This document shows, in pieces, positions 45,801 through 53,476 of a stretch of DNA of 64,000 nucleotides (positions within the stretch are counted from its first letter, which is position 1; every line of letters starts with the position of its first letter). The position numbers and the translations under genes are program-made. The notes under the pieces are model-generated. The model ran no database searches. It was not told the origin of the DNA and saw nothing but the letters and a program-made list of their open reading frames with translations. Source of the DNA: Arcuatula senhousia (Eukaryota > Mollusca > Bivalvia > Mytilida > Mytilidae); assembly GCA_963971305.1 (NCBI GenBank), contig OZ020309.1, positions 2,721,001 through 2,785,000 on the forward strand, read 5' to 3'.

Positions 45801-48800
45801 CATGAAAAGGATGATAAAATGAACATGAAAATTAATGATGATGAGAAATATAGGGGTTGGGTGGGAAACATATATATGAACTTGAAGACCACAGGAAAAG
45901 AGGCAGAAGATTTAGCCTATGGGGTGCACTACATGGCAGTACACAAAGGGATCTTTAACATGCATGAAACGTGGCACTCTCCACACATGTTAATTGGACC
46001 ACTATGGTTAGCCGTCAGGTTTTCCGTATTATAAAACTGACAACCCCTGCGGACAAGGACAACCCTTTTCAGCCACCGAGGATACACTTGATATCTCTGT
46101 GCGCTGAGCACTTACCCGATGTCAGAATACCAAGACCCTTAATGGACAAGCTAGGCTCTGCTGCAGACCTATTCGCCAACCGGGCACTGCACAGAACTAA
46201 TAACCACAAAGCTATGTAGAATATGTAACAAACTTGAAAATGCTGAAAAATGTACAATTCACAAACATTTTAAATTTATGAAAAATAGTAAAATGCTTAT
46301 AACATTGTTTTTGTATTGACTTTATAACAAATTTGATACAGAAAATTATAATCTACAAAGATTTATCTTCTAAAATAACTATCAGTAAAAACGTGTAAAA
46401 TCTCTTCAAAAGTTTTGGAAATTCATGTATTTACTGACCATTTTTAGTAAATACATGTATTTACTGGGTGCCTTAGTAAATTCACGTATTTCCTAAATTT
46501 CAGTAAATACGTGTATTTACTGATTACACATATGTACTGTAACATATACATCGATCGGTAACCAGTAATTATTTACTATCTGTTAAAAGCATATCCACGA
46601 CGCTCTCTAACCATGGAGGCAGTTGTTCAAACACGATTTTCTACAAACATCTACCGCTTAAGGACATATACAAACAGACCTGACTGCCGTTAAATGATTT
46701 GATAAATCACTTTCTAAATGATCTATACGAGTTCCTTAGTTGTACTAACCCCAAAAGAATTGGTATTTTGTTGCCATCATTTTTTCTTTGCTTTATAAGA
46801 GGTGGTTATTGAGTATTAATTTGTATCGGTTTTTTTTCGCTTTTTTCCTTCACCTACAGTTTCTCTTAACCAACTTAGCGGCTAAACAAATCCCTTAGTT
46901 TTGGGGGTTCCGGTTGGAAAAGGGAAAAGGGGGGTATTCGTTAGCTTCGGCTTATGTGTCTTTTTTCCAGTTAATACATGTAGTTGTATATCATCTTTGA
47001 ATCATTTACTTACACTTAAGACAGTAAAAAAATGTTTGTGAATGCCATCATGTTTCCGTTTATTTGTTTTTAATACACAGTCTTTAGTGATAAATCAGTT
47101 CGAGTTCTTTAATAGAAATAAATAGTATCCACTGTTAACCACTGGATTCACGCTATTTTAAACTATACCTCAATTGTTAAGAATCATCAAAATAAATAAC
47201 ACGCTGTTTCACACTATCTTAATGTTGGTAGAAAACAGATCAACGGCTCATATTCGTCAAAGATTTTACTTATAAAGATGGGGTCTATATACATGCAAAG
47301 TGCCCTAAATATGTGTGCCAATATTATAACCCTGATTAATATTCTCCTTCTCTTATTCTCAGCAAGTTGTCAAATAGCCCATCATTTACATTGAAGGGCC
47401 CTATGCCCTATATACAAGTGATTATGGCTGATATATCGCCGCCGAAATCTAAGACATAAAACAAACAACAATAAATCAATCCTACATAATGGATATCGTC
47501 CCAAAAACTTGCCTTTATAACCCTAATCAAAATTGTTGTCAATGCTACATATTATGATTTTACAGCACACATGAACATGTATGTTGCCCTAAAATTGGTG
47601 CCCTTATAACCCTTATTCAAATTTTCCGTCTCTGCAGAAGAAAAGGTTGTCATCGCTACATTCATCATACTACAGTTAAGCATCGCTCAATTCCCTGTTT
47701 TATATGGTATTTTTCATTATTTTACAGCATACTAGTACATATATGTTGCCATGAAATAGGTGCCCTTATCCAAATTCTTCGTCTTTGCATGTTGTCATCG
47801 CTACAGTTCAGCATCGCTTAATCCCTGTTTTTTTATAGTATTATCTATTTTATGATTTTACAACCCCTGAAAATAGGTGCCCTTATAACCCTGATCCAAA
47901 TCTCTGTATGTTGTCATCGCTACATACATCAAACCACAGTTCAGCATCGCTTAATTCCTGTTTTTAGATGTTTTTTCTTCTGAATTATGATTTTACAGCA
48001 TAAATGTATGTTATTCGTCTTGCATGTTTTCATCGCTTCATACATCATACTACAGTTCAGAATCGCCTTATTCCCGGTTTCATATACATTGTACTTTTAA
48101 TATTTTTTTAAATGATTTTACAGCATACATGTATGTTGCCCTGAAAATAGGTTCCCTTATCTAAAATTCTCCGTTTCTATATGTTGTCATCGCTACATTC
48201 ATCATATTTCAATTCAGCATCGCTAGATAGTTTTTCTATGATTTTACAGCATACATGTATGTTGCCCTGAAAATATCCGTCTCTACATGCTGTCATCGCT
48301 ACATACATCATGCTACAGTTCAGCATCGCTTAATTCCCTGTTGTTAGATAGTATTCTTTATGATTATACAGTATAACCGATGTTTATAGATAACATTGCA
48401 CGGTTCGTTACAAGTCATAGATATTGTTATGCTAGCGATGCCAATGTATGTTAGGGTTACAGACAGCCAAAGATTGTCAAATTGACCAAAACATAATTGC
48501 AGTAATGTGCCAACTCAAAATGACGTATAGCTAAGGAAATGAGTAAAATAAAAACAACAAAACAGGAGGTTTGCTCCTCATATTTTGGGATTTTTGTCAG
48601 ATTTTCGATATCCTCGGGGTTTGTCCATCTATTATGTTTGGATTTTTTCCCCAATGAACCCCCTATTTTCTTTTTCTTATTCAAAAATATGTCCACCGAA
48701 TATGCAGTTCACAATTTCTTATTGAATTTTATTTACTCTGTCATACATTTTAAAAGGTTTAAAGCGAATCTTCGGCAATGCAAAAGTAATGAAAAATCTA

Positions 48801-51800
48801 GAGAGAACTTTTTTCCCGCCATAATTATAAACGCTTATAGCATAAAAACGAGCACATGGACATACATTTTTTTCTTGCTTATTTTGATCATTCGTCCATA
48901 TTCTTTAAAACAGAATGCATTTTATTCATTTTAATTTACTTTAAGAAAGAGGAGCAAAAGTGTCCAAAACAATGTCTTACGTGCTAGATGATGTGTATTT
49001 TCTTACATGTTAAATCATATAGCTACAGGCCTATAACTGAACCTTTCATAACAGCAAGCAACATGCACGTGTTAGATTTGAAATAAAAACTTCATTTGAA
49101 AAAGGTATAGCAAAGCATTTCTTTACCTGAAGAAAAAACAAAAATTTCCAAAAGGGAATGATAGATGATTAAACTTTTGAAGTGAATTTATTTTCAATGG
49201 ACAAATAAGTTTTGTAGCAGTACATGTATGTGCAAAGCAAAAAGTCTTACAATGATAAAAACAAGCTCTGTCCCCTTTTCAAGTTAAATGGTCGTTCCAT
49301 AGCGAGTAAACGAATTATGTTAACATCGTATACTGAAATTTGTCAAGATAATTCCTGTTTTGAGCCAAACCGATAATCTCTTAATTGAACGTGTGACTCC
49401 TACGAACGAATACTATGTAGAACATCAAGCATCAATTATGTTTTGAGATATTAAAGTCTTATAGAAGTACATTTGCGTGGATAGAATATTAATCGCGGTG
49501 TGTGTTTGTCATGTATATTTTGGAAAACACAAACTACGGATGAGAAAAGAATGGATATTTTGAAATTCTACTCATTTGACATATTTGATTTATTTGTAAT
49601 TGTTCAATAGGGGATTATTTCATGTTGAAACAAAAGCTTTTGGTAAAGTTTTAAAAACGTATGTTTAAATAAAGAAAAGGAAAATAAAAGAAGGAGGCGT
49701 CAGCAGTTTACTTCAACTGAGCACGTTATAATACAAAAAGTTTTATTATTTTTTAAAATCTTATTTAATAATAAACTGCTATTGTAGACAGGAACCGAAC
49801 AATTGTACTGATAAAATCATTTTTCTTCAAAGTCTCTGTTCTTCTTTGCCGAATTTGACACGCTAAATTGACCGTTAGCAACGCAACAGATGTGTTGCAA
49901 CAAGTAGGAACTGTTAAATTACCCTTCGGAGTGTTGTTAGTTGTTTTCGTGTTTTTTTTTTCATATTGTCCGTTTCTTACTCTTTTGTGCTTGTCTTTGA
50001 ACTTTATGGCTTTTGACATTCGAATGCCCTATTGGTACCTCTCTGCCCTCCAAAAGACAGAAAAATTAACTTGTGTTTGGCCCCAAGGTTTACATTTCTA
50101 TAACGTGCTCTTCAAATTCTGGTTTACTTAATTGGCCTTTCAGATTTTGTCGCGAGCGTCTCCGATGAGTCTTTAATAGACGAAACGCATGTGAGTCGCA
50201 GTTGTAAATCGTCTGTCTAGAACTCAGCTATTATTCGTTTCCTTAATGGCATTTAGCAGACAAGAACAAATTCCTCTGCAGTCGGACATGCATGTTATTG
50301 GTAATTTTCAGTTGGACATGCATATAATTGGTTATTTTCAGTTCTCCGTATAGGACGATATTCCAATTAATCGGTTTATTTGTGAAAACCTTGCTCTACA
50401 AAGGTGGCAAGAATTTTAACAACTCGTTAGATTTTCAATCTATTTGTGATTAATGAAATTTTGTTCATATTTTCTTTAATTGAGTAATTTACTTCAAATT
50501 TTACTTTAGATTATTCTGCTCGACCACATATGTATGTTTTCTTGAACTATCATGCAAATTAGGCATATTCTTTTCCGGTCAATTGCTCAAGATGCGCTAA
50601 TAGTCAGTCGGTCTCTTTACTTGTAACACCTGAAAACAATATTAAGTGCTCGACGTGATGTTTTTTCATAACCTTTTTTGAGAAGTGATTGGTATAAATA
50701 GTGATAAAGGGTGTCGTCCGTCCGTCCGTTCGTCCGTATGTGTGTTCGTCTGTTACGTCTTATTGTATCCCCCAACCTATACCTTTGTCCATTCCACTCA
50801 TAGATTTTCATGAAACTTTCACTCAGGATTTTCACATGATATGTAGGTGTGTGCCTTCTATTTTACAATTTGTTCTGATCGATGGTTTGGGATCGAGAAG
50901 GGGATATTTAACTGAGACTTTCGGCTCACATGTGTTTTCTTTGCTTTTATTAGTTAAAAATACCTTTCTAGTCATTTTGATTCATTTATTAGGTTTGCTG
51001 CTATTACAAAAGGTCAAAGAAACCTGCTGCAAAATTTTCAGACGATATGAGCACCTTTTGAGGAATTTTTAGACACTTCAAAGTCTACATCATAAATCTG
51101 TAAAGACGTTGAATGATATCAACAATAAAACATAAGTAATTTGGTAAGATAGACAAGGGTGTTTTAATAGCAATATAAAAGCTTGCTTAAATTAGCATGG
51201 ATTTCTTTACAACTTCATTACAACTCAAGTTTATTGGGTTTTTATGTATTGGCTAGTACATTTGGACATATATCCGCCAACAGACAGACTCTTAGACCAT
51301 TCCTCACGCGTGTGTCTCTAAATTTATTTGTGATTCTTATTTCACGATGTTCATTCAAATCACAACTATTCAGATCAATGGCGTTTTGTACATCTTAACT
51401 ATATAGGCGTTCCATAATTATAAGAAAAGTAGAACTTTCTTGGATACTCTTTATAAATAGAATTTATAGTATATGATCTGAGGAAAGTCTAGAGTATGCT
51501 CTGAAAAGAAGCGTTCTAGCTTGGACCGGTCTTTGGTACTATTCGGGCCAATGGTCTGAAAGTAGAGGAGAACGGTCCAGGAACTCTTTTATTCAGAGCA
51601 TGTGATCTTAATAAATAGAATTGAATATGAACCATATACATTGTATTTTGCATTTGACGTCAAGCTTCATTCGTCAATAAATATTGTAAATTCAGTTTCG
51701 TCTTTTAAAAATTCTAAAATACTTTTACACTAGCCAAAATTTGGACGAAAGCGCCGACATGACCGGAGCAAATCAGTTATATAAAAAAAGAGGCTTGAAA

Positions 51801-52340
51801 CTTAAGCGGCATGCAAAGTCCCAAAGTTTGAATTATAACAAAAAAATTGTCAGAAGTTAGTTAAATCTCGAAGTTAAAACTAAAAATCTACGCACCGAAA
51901 GCAGCATGATGATTTTTTTCTGAAGCAAAAACGCCAGATGTAAGGCTGTTTCTTTAGTTACTAGACACATCATATTAAAATTTCAAACACCCGTTCATTT
52001 TTAACTTAAAAGTATATTGCACAAAGATCAAATGTCCCCAATGACGACGAAAACAATACGAAGATACAGATACCCCCATTACATTATTGAACGATCGCAT
52101 TTTTTTCGTTTTCTCATATATTAGCCTAACCTAGCATCCTGGTCAATATCCTAAGGGCCGACGTATTAAATCTAAAGATATGGAGACTTTTACCCAGGAT
52201 CCCAGGTTAATATTAGCCTTGTTGACTGGTACGTGTAGATTCAACTTACCAACACTAAGCTCTCTAGGTAGACCAGCGACAGTCCGGTGTAGTAATACAA
52301 GCAAAGGAAATAGTATCCTTGAAATCATATGAATTTTCAT
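21587..52340 (-). CDS. Kainate-type ionotropic glutamate receptor subunit, 14 coding exons
   Basis: A ligand-gated cation channel subunit of the iGluR family, acting in the plasma membrane as a tetramer (family knowledge). Coding exons in order: 52340-52250, 41708-41550, 34256-34002, 33639-33458, 31162-31109, 30493-30320, 29044-28892, 27965-27864, 27444-27349, 25665-25453, 24711-24151, 23472-23247, 22577-22318, 21898-21587. They total 2838 nt, 945 aa plus stop, with every phase consistent and all introns GT-AG. Approximate domains: signal peptide 1-23, LIVBP-like ATD 29-400, S1 418-530, M1 547-567, pore loop ~597-613, M3 ~622-645 with SYTANLAAF 635-643, S2 648-800, M4 ~808-830, tail to 945. 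Length and exon order match GRIK subunits (~900-980 aa). [20 protein letters not shown] and FMEST are kainate-like. Agonist contacts visible are R508, T675 and E723. The predicted disulfide is C735-C790. The kainate call is by motif; a phylogeny would be needed to separate it from other mollusc clades. Confidence 0.93.
22055..22200. repeat. Interspersed repeat fragment in intron 13
   Basis: CACATGGTCGATATC and CAATGTTTTGATTCAAATGC followed by TGCCGATGAGAGG recur at 18970-19110 and, in part, at 37990-38060, ending in a (TA)n run here. Intron 13 (21899-22317) holds nothing else recognised. Confidence 0.55.
22318..22577 (-). CDS. Receptor exon 13: S2 end and M4
   Basis: Acceptor GACTTTCAG, donor GACAAA|GTATGT, phase 1 to 0. 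It joins as [19 protein letters not shown], then [14 protein letters not shown] with C790 (second disulfide cysteine), a Gly-rich linker, and [20 protein letters not shown] leading into M4. [10 protein letters not shown] matches the membrane-proximal KSKKNA.[LE].. of kainate receptors. Confidence 0.93.
23247..23472 (-). CDS. Receptor exon 12: S2 ligand-binding segment
   Basis: Acceptor CATTTTTTAG, donor ACAG|GTTCGT, phase 0 to 1. Residues 681-756 include the agonist glutamate in [11 protein letters not shown] (E723), [20 protein letters not shown], and C735, the first half of the conserved S2 disulfide. The exon opens upstream of any Met with [11 protein letters not shown] (kainate KSKISTYDKMW). 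Confidence 0.92.
24151..24711 (-). CDS. Receptor exon 11: S1 end, M1, pore loop, M3, S2 start
   Basis: Acceptor TTCTTGTACAG, donor TTCACG|GTGAGT, 187 codons (residues 494-680). [15 protein letters not shown] holds the agonist-carboxylate arginine R508. M1 is ~[20 protein letters not shown]. The pore loop has GTLMQQGSD with the Q/R site as CAG glutamine (Q606), implying an unedited, calcium-permeable pore if family rules apply. M3 ends [12 protein letters not shown], the gate. S2 begins near [17 protein letters not shown]. Position 501 is Ala where vertebrate kainate and AMPA subunits have Pro (APL), and 503 is Thr as in AMPA subunits. Confidence 0.96.
24737..24932. mobile_element. MITE immediately upstream of the exon 11 acceptor
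   Basis: Ends TACTGTGGTTTCATTATTAT (24737 on) and ATGAATCTACAGTA (to 24932) form an inverted pair, with ATTCGTGGGGTATC and ACATCCAACG inside. It is the same family as 18740-18930 and 28485-28680. Its edge is only ~25 bp from the exon 11 splice acceptor (24711), leaving just the T8 pyrimidine tract between them. Confidence 0.65.
25190..25345 (+). mobile_element. SINE 3' fragment in intron 10
   Basis: Shares GGGATTCACATAAGTGTCTA, GCTTGTTCCCAATTCAGGAT and AATAAGTTTAAACTA with the tail of the tRNA-headed SINE at 28070-28410. The tRNA-like head is missing. Confidence 0.55.
25366..25410 (-). repeat. Diverged copy of the exon 10 3' end and its donor
   Basis: In the minus sense it reads GAATGGAATGGTATCAAAAG, AGCACTGTTAGATAGG|GTAATT, against the real exon end GAATGGAATGGTATCATCAG, AGAACTTATAGATAGG|GTAATT. 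The interval between the two donors is 84 nt, open and in frame (25452-25369). Confidence 0.85.
25453..25665 (-). CDS. Receptor exon 10: S1 ligand-binding segment
   Basis: Acceptor AATGACAG, donor GATAGG|GTAATT, 71 codons from EKPYVMF to RELIDR. It contains [12 protein letters not shown] and [14 protein letters not shown], conserved S1 motifs, and [12 protein letters not shown], which in all iGluRs joins directly to KAD (here exon 11). A diverged copy of the last ~40 bp including the donor lies 84 nt further into the intron, in frame. Confidence 0.93.
25666..27348. other. Intron 9, with a retroposon-like tail
   Basis: AT-rich, no ORF of note. Near 26580-26625 AATAAATAAAGATTATTATT runs into an (ATT)n microsatellite, as at the 3' end of a plus-strand retroposon. 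Upstream sequence was not recognised as coding. Confidence 0.4.
27349..27444 (-). CDS. Receptor exon 9: ATD/S1 linker
   Basis: Acceptor TATTTCAG, donor TTG|GTGAGT, 32 codons: [20 protein letters not shown] followed by [16 protein letters not shown] is invariant in the family and NKTLIVSTN is the beta strand opening the ligand-binding domain, immediately before EKPYV of exon 10. Confidence 0.9.
27864..27965 (-). CDS. Receptor exon 8: end of ATD
   Basis: Acceptor CATCTTTAG, donor GAAAAA|GTAGGT, 34 codons: [20 protein letters not shown] then [14 protein letters not shown]. The GLTG.[IL]..[DN]GRR motif and the closing GL.K that abuts IGTW are hallmarks of the ATD-to-S1 linker region. A GTACGC further on is less likely because it would break phase. 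Confidence 0.88.
28070..28410 (+). mobile_element. tRNA-derived SINE in intron 7
   Basis: The A box TGGTATAGTGG (28076-28086) fits TRGYNNARNGG. A B-box-like GATTCAATCC (28120-28129) follows at tRNA spacing. The body continues to a tail ending ATAAATATGTTTAAACTA. Relatives lie at 42255-42600 (with a perfect B box), 25190-25345 and 55000-55270. Oriented opposite to the host gene. Confidence 0.75.
28485..28680. mobile_element. MITE copy (ATTCGTGGGG family) in intron 7
   Basis: GGTATCAATTTTCGTGGTTT at the left and ACCATGAAAATAGGTCCCCA with AATTTCACAGTA at the right form imperfect inverted ends. Same family as 18740-18930 and 24737-24932. Confidence 0.6.
28892..29044 (-). CDS. Receptor exon 7: ATD
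   Basis: Acceptor TTTCAG, donor ACG|GTATGA, 51 codons, phase 0/0. It begins [20 protein letters not shown] (kainate: xEAALMYDAVYxxA) and contains [19 protein letters not shown] (kainate: C....PW..G..L...[IL]). The first ~30 bp and the acceptor recur as degenerate copies through the upstream intron up to ~29515. Confidence 0.9.
29021..29515 (-). repeat. Degenerate ~45-50 bp minisatellite built from the exon 7 acceptor/5' end
   Basis: Exon 7 starts CAG|TATGAATCTGCACTTT then TATTTGATGCGG. Minus-strand relatives occur at ~29481-29513 (CAGTGCGAGTCTGCACTTTT), ~29426-29455 (GTGAATCCGTACTTTTATTT), ~29379-29405 (TACCAACCTGCACTTATATT), and near 29239, 29191, 29142, 29098 and 29069. Spacing is mostly 41-49 bp. 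Later copies have lost the reading frame and most AG acceptors. Confidence 0.75.
30320..30493 (-). CDS. Receptor exon 6: ATD
   Basis: Starts after CTTGTAG with [20 protein letters not shown] and continues [17 protein letters not shown], matching the kainate DLxxLDL..Y.....N[MI][TS]GFR.[VL]..P segment. The 3' end is ambiguous: GT donors occur after ACA (exon end 30326) and six bases on after CCG (exon end 30320), both in phase 0, so residues Val-Pro may be optional. Confidence 0.85.
31109..31162 (-). CDS. Receptor exon 5: 54 nt ATD micro-exon
   Basis: Eighteen codons, [18 protein letters not shown], equivalent to the A-x-x-x-GM-x-x-x-YH-[YF]-I-x-TTL block of kainate receptor ATDs. Acceptor TTTTTAAG, donor TTG|GTAAGT, phase 0/0. 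Too short for ORF calling; identified by alignment to family motif and phase. Confidence 0.88.
31163..33457. other. Intron 4, repeat-bearing
   Basis: Holds a 10-fold interspersed repeat fragment near 31720-31870 (TTGTGCCGCGTACACTTATT, shared with 36690-36720), a TTAA-flanked MITE (32012-32406) and a fragment near 33130-33300. Its short ORFs have no recognised domain. Confidence 0.45.
32012..32406. mobile_element. 395 bp MITE flanked by TTAA
   Basis: Ends GGATGTTCGCTA and AGCGAGCATCC are inverted repeats, directly flanked by TTAA at 32008-32011 and 32407-32410. TTAA duplication is typical of piggyBac-like insertion; alternatively the TTA of PIF/Harbinger plus an extra A. Two minus-strand ORFs inside (84 and 64 codons) are not recognised. 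Confidence 0.65.
33458..33639 (-). CDS. Receptor exon 4: ATD
   Basis: Acceptor TTTTTACAG, donor AAAATG|GTAAGT, phase 1 to 0. Residues 169-229 include [17 protein letters not shown] and [19 protein letters not shown], the part of the LIVBP fold that precedes the A..x.GM helix encoded by exon 5. Confidence 0.88.
34002..34256 (-). CDS. Receptor exon 3: ATD core
   Basis: Acceptor TTTTCAG, donor AGAG|GTAAGC, 255 nt, phase 1/1. Residues 84-169 begin [18 protein letters not shown], the conserved C-[DE]-Q-x-x-x-x-[VI]-A-[AI]-[FL]-G-P segment of kainate/AMPA ATDs. It then runs through [10 protein letters not shown] and [18 protein letters not shown] to the DLLLIYSS strand. No stop or frameshift. This exon has no ATG-initiated open frame, so ORF-based gene finding would miss it. 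Confidence 0.9.
34488..34754. mobile_element. 267 bp PIF/Harbinger-like MITE
   Basis: TIRs GGGACGGACCATTAAACTTG and the complement CAAGTTAAATGGTCGGTCCC continue into GGGTGGCTTGG/CCAAGCCTCCCC. The 3 bp TTA occurs on both sides (34485-34487, 34755-34757), the expected TWA duplication. A second copy is at 44483-44739 and end fragments are at ~44390-44426 and ~49265-49305. Confidence 0.8.
35280..36610. repeat. Two near-identical ~540 bp direct repeats in intron 2
   Basis: Copies at ~35320-35870 and ~36078-36610 share long stretches, e.g. GATAAAAAATAAACGACTTA, GTGTGTTGTTTCTAATTTAC, GAATGTCATCAATGG, GACAAGATTCCTGAGCTAAG and ATTTATTATGAAATAAATGA. More diverged copies continue at ~37225-37470, ~38175-38590 and ~39708-40176. 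Confidence 0.85.
37003..37205. repeat. Interspersed ~200 bp repeat (copy in intron 2)
   Basis: ACTGCTTACTCTTCCGGAGC, GTTCACTCTTGTTTCGACTG and GACATTCGGATACCCCATTG; the inverted copy is at 60508-60725. The 38597-38690 segment repeats its right half. Confidence 0.8.
37512..37892. mobile_element. Element with subterminal GTACAAGTTATAAC palindromes (E1)
   Basis: Both ends read inward TATATATG..GT, then CAAGTTGTAATTTTGTACAA, then GTTATAACATGTACAA, giving ~55 bp inverted repeats. The left half adds three further copies of TACATGTTATAACTTGTACA. The interior is ~130 bp of AT-rich non-coding DNA. It sits in a (TA)n run. Confidence 0.75.
38160..40176. repeat. Further diverged copies of the intron 2 tandem unit
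   Basis: ~38175-38590 and ~39708-40176 share CAAGCATAAAACGATAT, ATATGAAACCAATTG.CGTGT, AATTTCAGCGTTTTAGTATG and GGGAGCTTTTAGTCTACGTC with GATGAATATCTT. Between them are fragments of other families (39110-39175 GACGAAACACGCGTTAGGC; 39220-39310). Confidence 0.7.
40166..40521 (+). mobile_element. 5'-truncated LINE 3' end with reverse-transcriptase C-terminus
   Basis: The 64-codon frame 40179-40373 carries [24 protein letters not shown] and [11 protein letters not shown], a pattern typical of the C-terminal tail of CR1/L2-like LINE reverse transcriptase ORFs. The 3' UTR ends AATAAAGATTGAATTGAATT in a (TTGAA)n tail. Oriented opposite to the receptor gene. Confidence 0.7.
41402..41547. repeat. Direct repeat abutting the exon 2 donor
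   Basis: ATGTTTAAACTGAAACCGTC, ATTGGCTGTTTG, TGTATACTATTG and CTACATATTGTGTGTTA are repeated at ~42585-42710 in intron 1, ~1.17 kb away. Both copies follow a SINE tail. Confidence 0.8.
41550..41708 (-). CDS. Receptor exon 2: start of amino-terminal domain
   Basis: Acceptor TTTTCCCAG, donor GAAG|GTGGGC. Residues 31-84 begin [20 protein letters not shown] and contain the iGluR ATD opening signature GGLFDE and the helix preceding the first beta-alpha repeat. Phase 1 on both sides. The downstream intron sequence beginning about six bases after the donor is duplicated in intron 1 (see findings). Confidence 0.9.
42255..42600 (+). mobile_element. tRNA-derived SINE in intron 1
   Basis: The A-box-like AGGTATAGTGG (42268-42278) and a perfect B box GGTTCGATCC (42312-42321) precede a body with GTGTATGTGTAGAGCAATTT and GCACGTTAAAGACC and a tail ATAAATACGTTTAAACTG. 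It is the best-preserved RNA polymerase III promoter of the family in this window. Confidence 0.75.
42711..44482. other. Intron 1 segment, repeat fragments only
   Basis: Near 43560-43640, CAAGCAGTTGAGGTTGTGTT then GGACAGACGGACTGACAAAC resembles a Helitron-like 3' end (compare 21250-21330). A poly-C tract and an end fragment of the Harbinger-like MITE lie at ~44390-44426. No gene recognised. Confidence 0.4.
44483..44739. mobile_element. Second copy of the PIF/Harbinger-like MITE
   Basis: GGAACAGACCATTTAACTGT at the left and TTAAATGGTTGGTTCC at the right, with GGAGGGCTTGG and ATGCTCCTCCC inside, mirror 34488-34754. No clean TTA duplication here. Confidence 0.65.
45052..46549. mobile_element. 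~1.5 kb TIR element with arrays of AGTAAATACGTGTATTTACT palindromes (E2)
   Basis: Inverted ends TATATGTTACAGTA, then TGTAATCAGTAAATACGTG at the left; the right end in reverse complement reads TATATGTTACAGTACATATG then TGTAATCAGTAAATACACG. Within ~160 bp of each end are several ~21 bp palindromes (AGTAAATACGTGTATTTACT, GGAAATACATGTATTTCC). The ~1.1 kb interior includes a higher-GC stretch (45880-46215) with overlapping ORFs of 60-89 codons and no recognised domain. Confidence 0.75.
47270..48370. repeat. Tandem array, ~120-165 bp unit, in intron 1
   Basis: About six irregular units carry TGATTTTACAGCAT, ATGTATGTTGCCCTGAAAAT, GGTGCCCTTATAACC, TGTTGTCATCGCTACAT and CAGTTCAGCATCGCTTAATT. Units differ by internal deletions. 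Intronic relative to the receptor gene. Confidence 0.8.
48371..52249. other. 5' part of intron 1; no gene, several repeat fragments
   Basis: Contains a fragment of the 37003 family (49910-50040), a GACGAAACGCATGTGAG motif (50180-50200) also at 39145, a CGTCCGTCCGTTCGTCCG microsatellite (50716-50736) and a palindromic MITE (51486-51602). The 131-codon plus-strand ORF at 48539-48934 has no recognised domain. Confidence 0.45.
51486..51602. mobile_element. ~117 bp palindromic MITE
   Basis: ATGCTCTGAAAAGAAGCGTT and GGACCGGTC at the left are matched by GAACGGTCCAGGAACTC and TTTTATTCAGAGCAT at the right. No target duplication identified. Confidence 0.65.
52250..52340 (-). CDS. Receptor exon 1: start codon and signal peptide
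   Basis: Encodes [18 protein letters not shown] and continues to RELSV plus the first base of a Gly codon. The hydrophobic core at residues 6-17 followed by TVAG fits a cleaved signal peptide. It ends at TTG|GTAAGT (donor at 52249) in phase 1, matching exon 2. A pyrimidine-rich TATGTTTTCCCAG sits one base before the ATG, so this may be preceded by a non-coding 5' exon. A second in-frame Met is at codon 5. Confidence 0.8.
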
Positions 52341-53476
52341 ACTGGGAAAACATAATCTTAAAATGTAAGAAACAAAATCCTTAATGATACATCTTTGATC
52401 ACTTCTTATATCTTTAATATATAGATATCCAATACACAGTCTCTGTTTATCCGCAGAAATTTAAGTTGAAGAAGAGTGTTTCATAGTTCATAGGAATAAA
52501 TACACGTAAACGCCCGAAAAAATCATTCAGTAATCATTTAGATATTTCATTTTTTTTTCAAATAACCAATTCGTAAAAAAATTCGCCTTTTGTTTTTTCC
52601 TCAATCATTAATTTTGGTCTAATTTTTGTCTTTCGTTGTATCCAAATCATCAATTTCGATGCATGTTTCGTCTATCACATTCACCCATTAACATGATTTT
52701 AAAGTATTGAATTTGTTTTCCTATTTGCATCATGAAGTTTATCAATTAATTCCTCTATCTCATATACTGTCGATTTTAGATCCCTGTATTTCCGCCGAGG
52801 GAAAACAAGTTGCTATCTTCGACAGCAAGCCATAAGCATGATTTACATAACCAATGACAGTAACATCCCAGCACATCTTAACGAATTATTGGCATTTCTT
52901 TCACTTAGCTTTTCCCAGGTGTGACCTAGCGAATATTTGTATAAAAGTTTATTGCACATATTATTAAATTTGTTTTTACTCAATTGATTTGTGTTCGCAC
53001 AATCAATATATATTAATTTTAAACAAAATATAATAATTATATACTAGTCATTTCATCCTTATTCTTAAGGCGGAAACTCCTACAATGAGAGAATTTATAA
53101 TTTGTTTAGAAAATTTGTTCCATAGTTTCACATGCAATTTCAAAGCTGTAAATGTACAATGATTTCACTGTTTATTTTTCCAGATTCAATATATGTAATT
53201 ATAGTCCTTACATCGAAAAATAAACTTTTTTCTTTCTTAAGATGGGATAGATGAATATTGTACAAAGGCAAGTCGGTAAAATCTCTGTTTACGATGAGGC
53301 AAAGATTTTTTCTTTGTTCTGTAGCTAAGAGTTGTCATAGATGCAAATATTTACCATCTTTTTTTAACTAGCATAGCTAAGATTTTAGATCTTATCTGCA
53401 ACATTTGTAGGTTTTTGTAGTTATATACATACATATAACATTCTTTCCTTTAGGTTTTTAGAATATGTCGCCATAA
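52341..53476. other. Upstream flank of receptor exon 1
   Basis: AT-rich; no TATA/initiator combination can be defended. A pyrimidine-rich AG directly before the start codon (52341-52355, minus sense) suggests that the true promoter and a 5' UTR exon may lie further right. Confidence 0.35.

Noticed and set aside
48539..48934. 131-codon plus-strand ORF with hydrophobic stretches
   Set aside because: No recognised motif; hydrophobicity follows from T-rich DNA.
50701..51072. 123-codon ORF starting in a CGTCCGTC microsatellite
   Set aside because: Begins in simple repeat and interspersed repeat sequence; no domain.
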